From the NCBI GenBank assembly GCA_037178675.1, contig JAYMGJ010000069.1, positions 90,658-154,657 of the forward strand: DNA of 64,000 nucleotides, in the 5' to 3' direction. A program made the translations under genes and the position numbers. Of the stretch, positions 62,601 to 64,000 are shown one piece after another. Source of the DNA: Scleroderma bovista (taxonomy: Eukaryota; Basidiomycota; Agaricomycetes; Boletales; Sclerodermataceae). The notes beneath the pieces are model-generated. The model saw nothing but the letters and a program-made list of their open reading frames with translations, was not told where the DNA came from and ran no database searches. Position 1 is the stretch's first letter, and each line of letters starts with the position of its first letter.

Positions 62601-64000
62601 CCTATAGGCTAGAACTCCGACCTGACAGAACTTCAAAAAAAAAACACCTTACATACTGCACGTTGCCTTTTCGCTGCAGTCGAACCGGATATCGCGCGAA
62701 AAAAACTCAGATCAGCTACTACACAAGCCAGGCACACGTGCATCCTTGATAGAAGTCCGTTAAGAAATTAAAGGCGACTAAGGGACATACAGGTGAGCAT
62801 TTGGATTGACAACTGTCATTGCATCACTGACTACACACAGCCAGTCAATGCGAATGCTTACTTCATGACGGTCGCTCTTTGATAGCTGTGCGGCGCAGAG
62901 GATACACCTTCCTACGCCCCGCACCACGATGATCGGTGGTTTGGATAAATGGGCGGACATGTCTGCCCGAGGGTGCAATGTGTTGTCCTAACTTCCCATA
63001 GGTGTTATCTGGCCGGCATCTGATGGTAATCAAGCTCCGAAAAAGCGTCACTGCAACGTCAGTCTGTCGTTTCCCATTCCATACCTTTGATGCCAAGCTC
63101 ATCTCTCTTACGGAAATGCCACTGAGTCACTCAAAACTCTTCATATCATACACACTCGAACAACGAATCTCATGGGCAGGCGAAGTACACCTCGTGAAGC
63201 CATAAATATGATTTACAAGGGTAAATTTAGCATACCACACTGTTGTCTATACATTGACGTGCTGTAGAGCGCCACAGCACGGTTTGTATTATCTGCCTCT
63301 CAAAGTCCACGTGCACACAGAGGAGGACCCGTCGATCTATGCCCAAATGAACGTCAAACTTTTGTCCCATGTCGTTGTCGAGGTTTGGGAGCGCTACCCC
63401 AGAAAGTACTTATTTTGTGTTCGCCCGTTGGCTTAGGCTGACAAGTCATCAGTCAGTCGTGCATATGTTTGGATACTTCAACCTGTGTCCACCAAACGTG
63501 CCACTGAAGTGTGGTCATGTTCGCTCGGATCAGGGGCTCGCCTTTTTTTTGGGTGATGCTAACCTGCACGAGTGGGATCTCTCAAAATTAACGACCTGCT
63601 AGAACATCACCAGGTAAGTTATGCCAAATGTTATTAAAAAGCAACCTTTTAGGTGGGCCTATTACGCCTGTACATCTTGGTGACCTGGTCGTCGTCGTCG
63701 ATCTGGTTCATGGGGCAAATATATGAATCGAGTAAGGGCAACCCAGACCCTCGATGTAATCTCCGTCCCTCGACATTGGTCGCACGTGCTCCATGATAAG
63801 ATACAAGCACTCACACGGTACGTACAGAAACGGCCCTCTAAAACCGTTGCGAGTTCTTCGGTTGGCGTTGACGCGGACGTCTGATGACGACGCGCTTCTC
63901 CTTACCTAACACACTGACCTCGTTCACGATACGATGCTACCCAAAGTAAGCTAAAAACTAATCGGAGTGCTAACCCAAAATTGTGGTACATACAGATTAT
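59691..64000. other. no supportable gene
   Basis: All open frames are under 100 codons and none shows a recognisable motif or consistent splicing. A poly-G run lies near 60757-60766. The composition is unremarkable. It may be intergenic or strongly decayed sequence. Confidence 0.45.

Overview
The window is genomic DNA of a filamentous basidiomycete, most likely an agaricomycete. Its genes carry many short introns (about 45-90 nt) with GT/GC..AG ends. The recognisable proteins are fungal housekeeping products: UTP22/NRAP, MTR4, LAS1, eL38, YKT6, ATP synthase subunit i/j, a class II myosin, catalase, a site-2 protease and RBM18. Next to them are agaricomycete-type accessory genes: a G-domain protein, a GTPBP1-like protein without its GTPase domain, C2H2 zinc-finger genes and a GPI-anchored Cys-rich protein. 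I saw no transposase, reverse transcriptase, CRISPR array, rRNA or convincing tRNA.

Left part (1-12.9 kb). A relic of a gene flank (1-260) is followed by the most remarkable locus, a P-loop GTPase gene (1276-8443, +). Ten ordinary exons are followed by about 5 kb of 73 consecutive intron-like units. Each unit starts GTGAGT/GTAAGT and ends TAG/CAG, and neighbours are separated by exactly 3 nt (one unit by 6 nt). The exon before the array ends in phase 0 and the exon after it starts in phase 0, so the 3-nt pieces read as about 74 single-codon exons. The predicted gene has 85 exons for only about 593 residues. Next come a dead copy of the mitochondrial Fe-S assembly ATPase IND1/NUBPL, the GTPBP1-like gene (-) and a UBE2E-like ubiquitin-conjugating enzyme with a SUMO-interaction-like tail (+).

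Middle part (13-42.4 kb). This is a compact housekeeping block: UTP22 (+) and MTR4 (-) converge, then catalase, RBM18 and a zinc-finger gene (all -), a zinc-finger pseudogene (-), myosin II (+), eL38 (+), site-2 protease (-), LAS1 (+) and YKT6 (-). UTP22, MTR4, LAS1 and eL38 all serve ribosome biogenesis or the ribosome. S2P and LAS1 are head to head with start codons only 21 bp apart.

Right part (42.4-64 kb). Two tandem copies of a multi-C2H2 zinc-finger gene are separated by a truncated inverted copy of an unknown gene family; a longer decayed copy of that family lies at 56.9-59.7 kb. ATP18, an unrecognised gene and a GPI-protein gene lie between 49.5 and 53 kb. Most of 53-57 kb and 59.7-64 kb shows no supportable gene.
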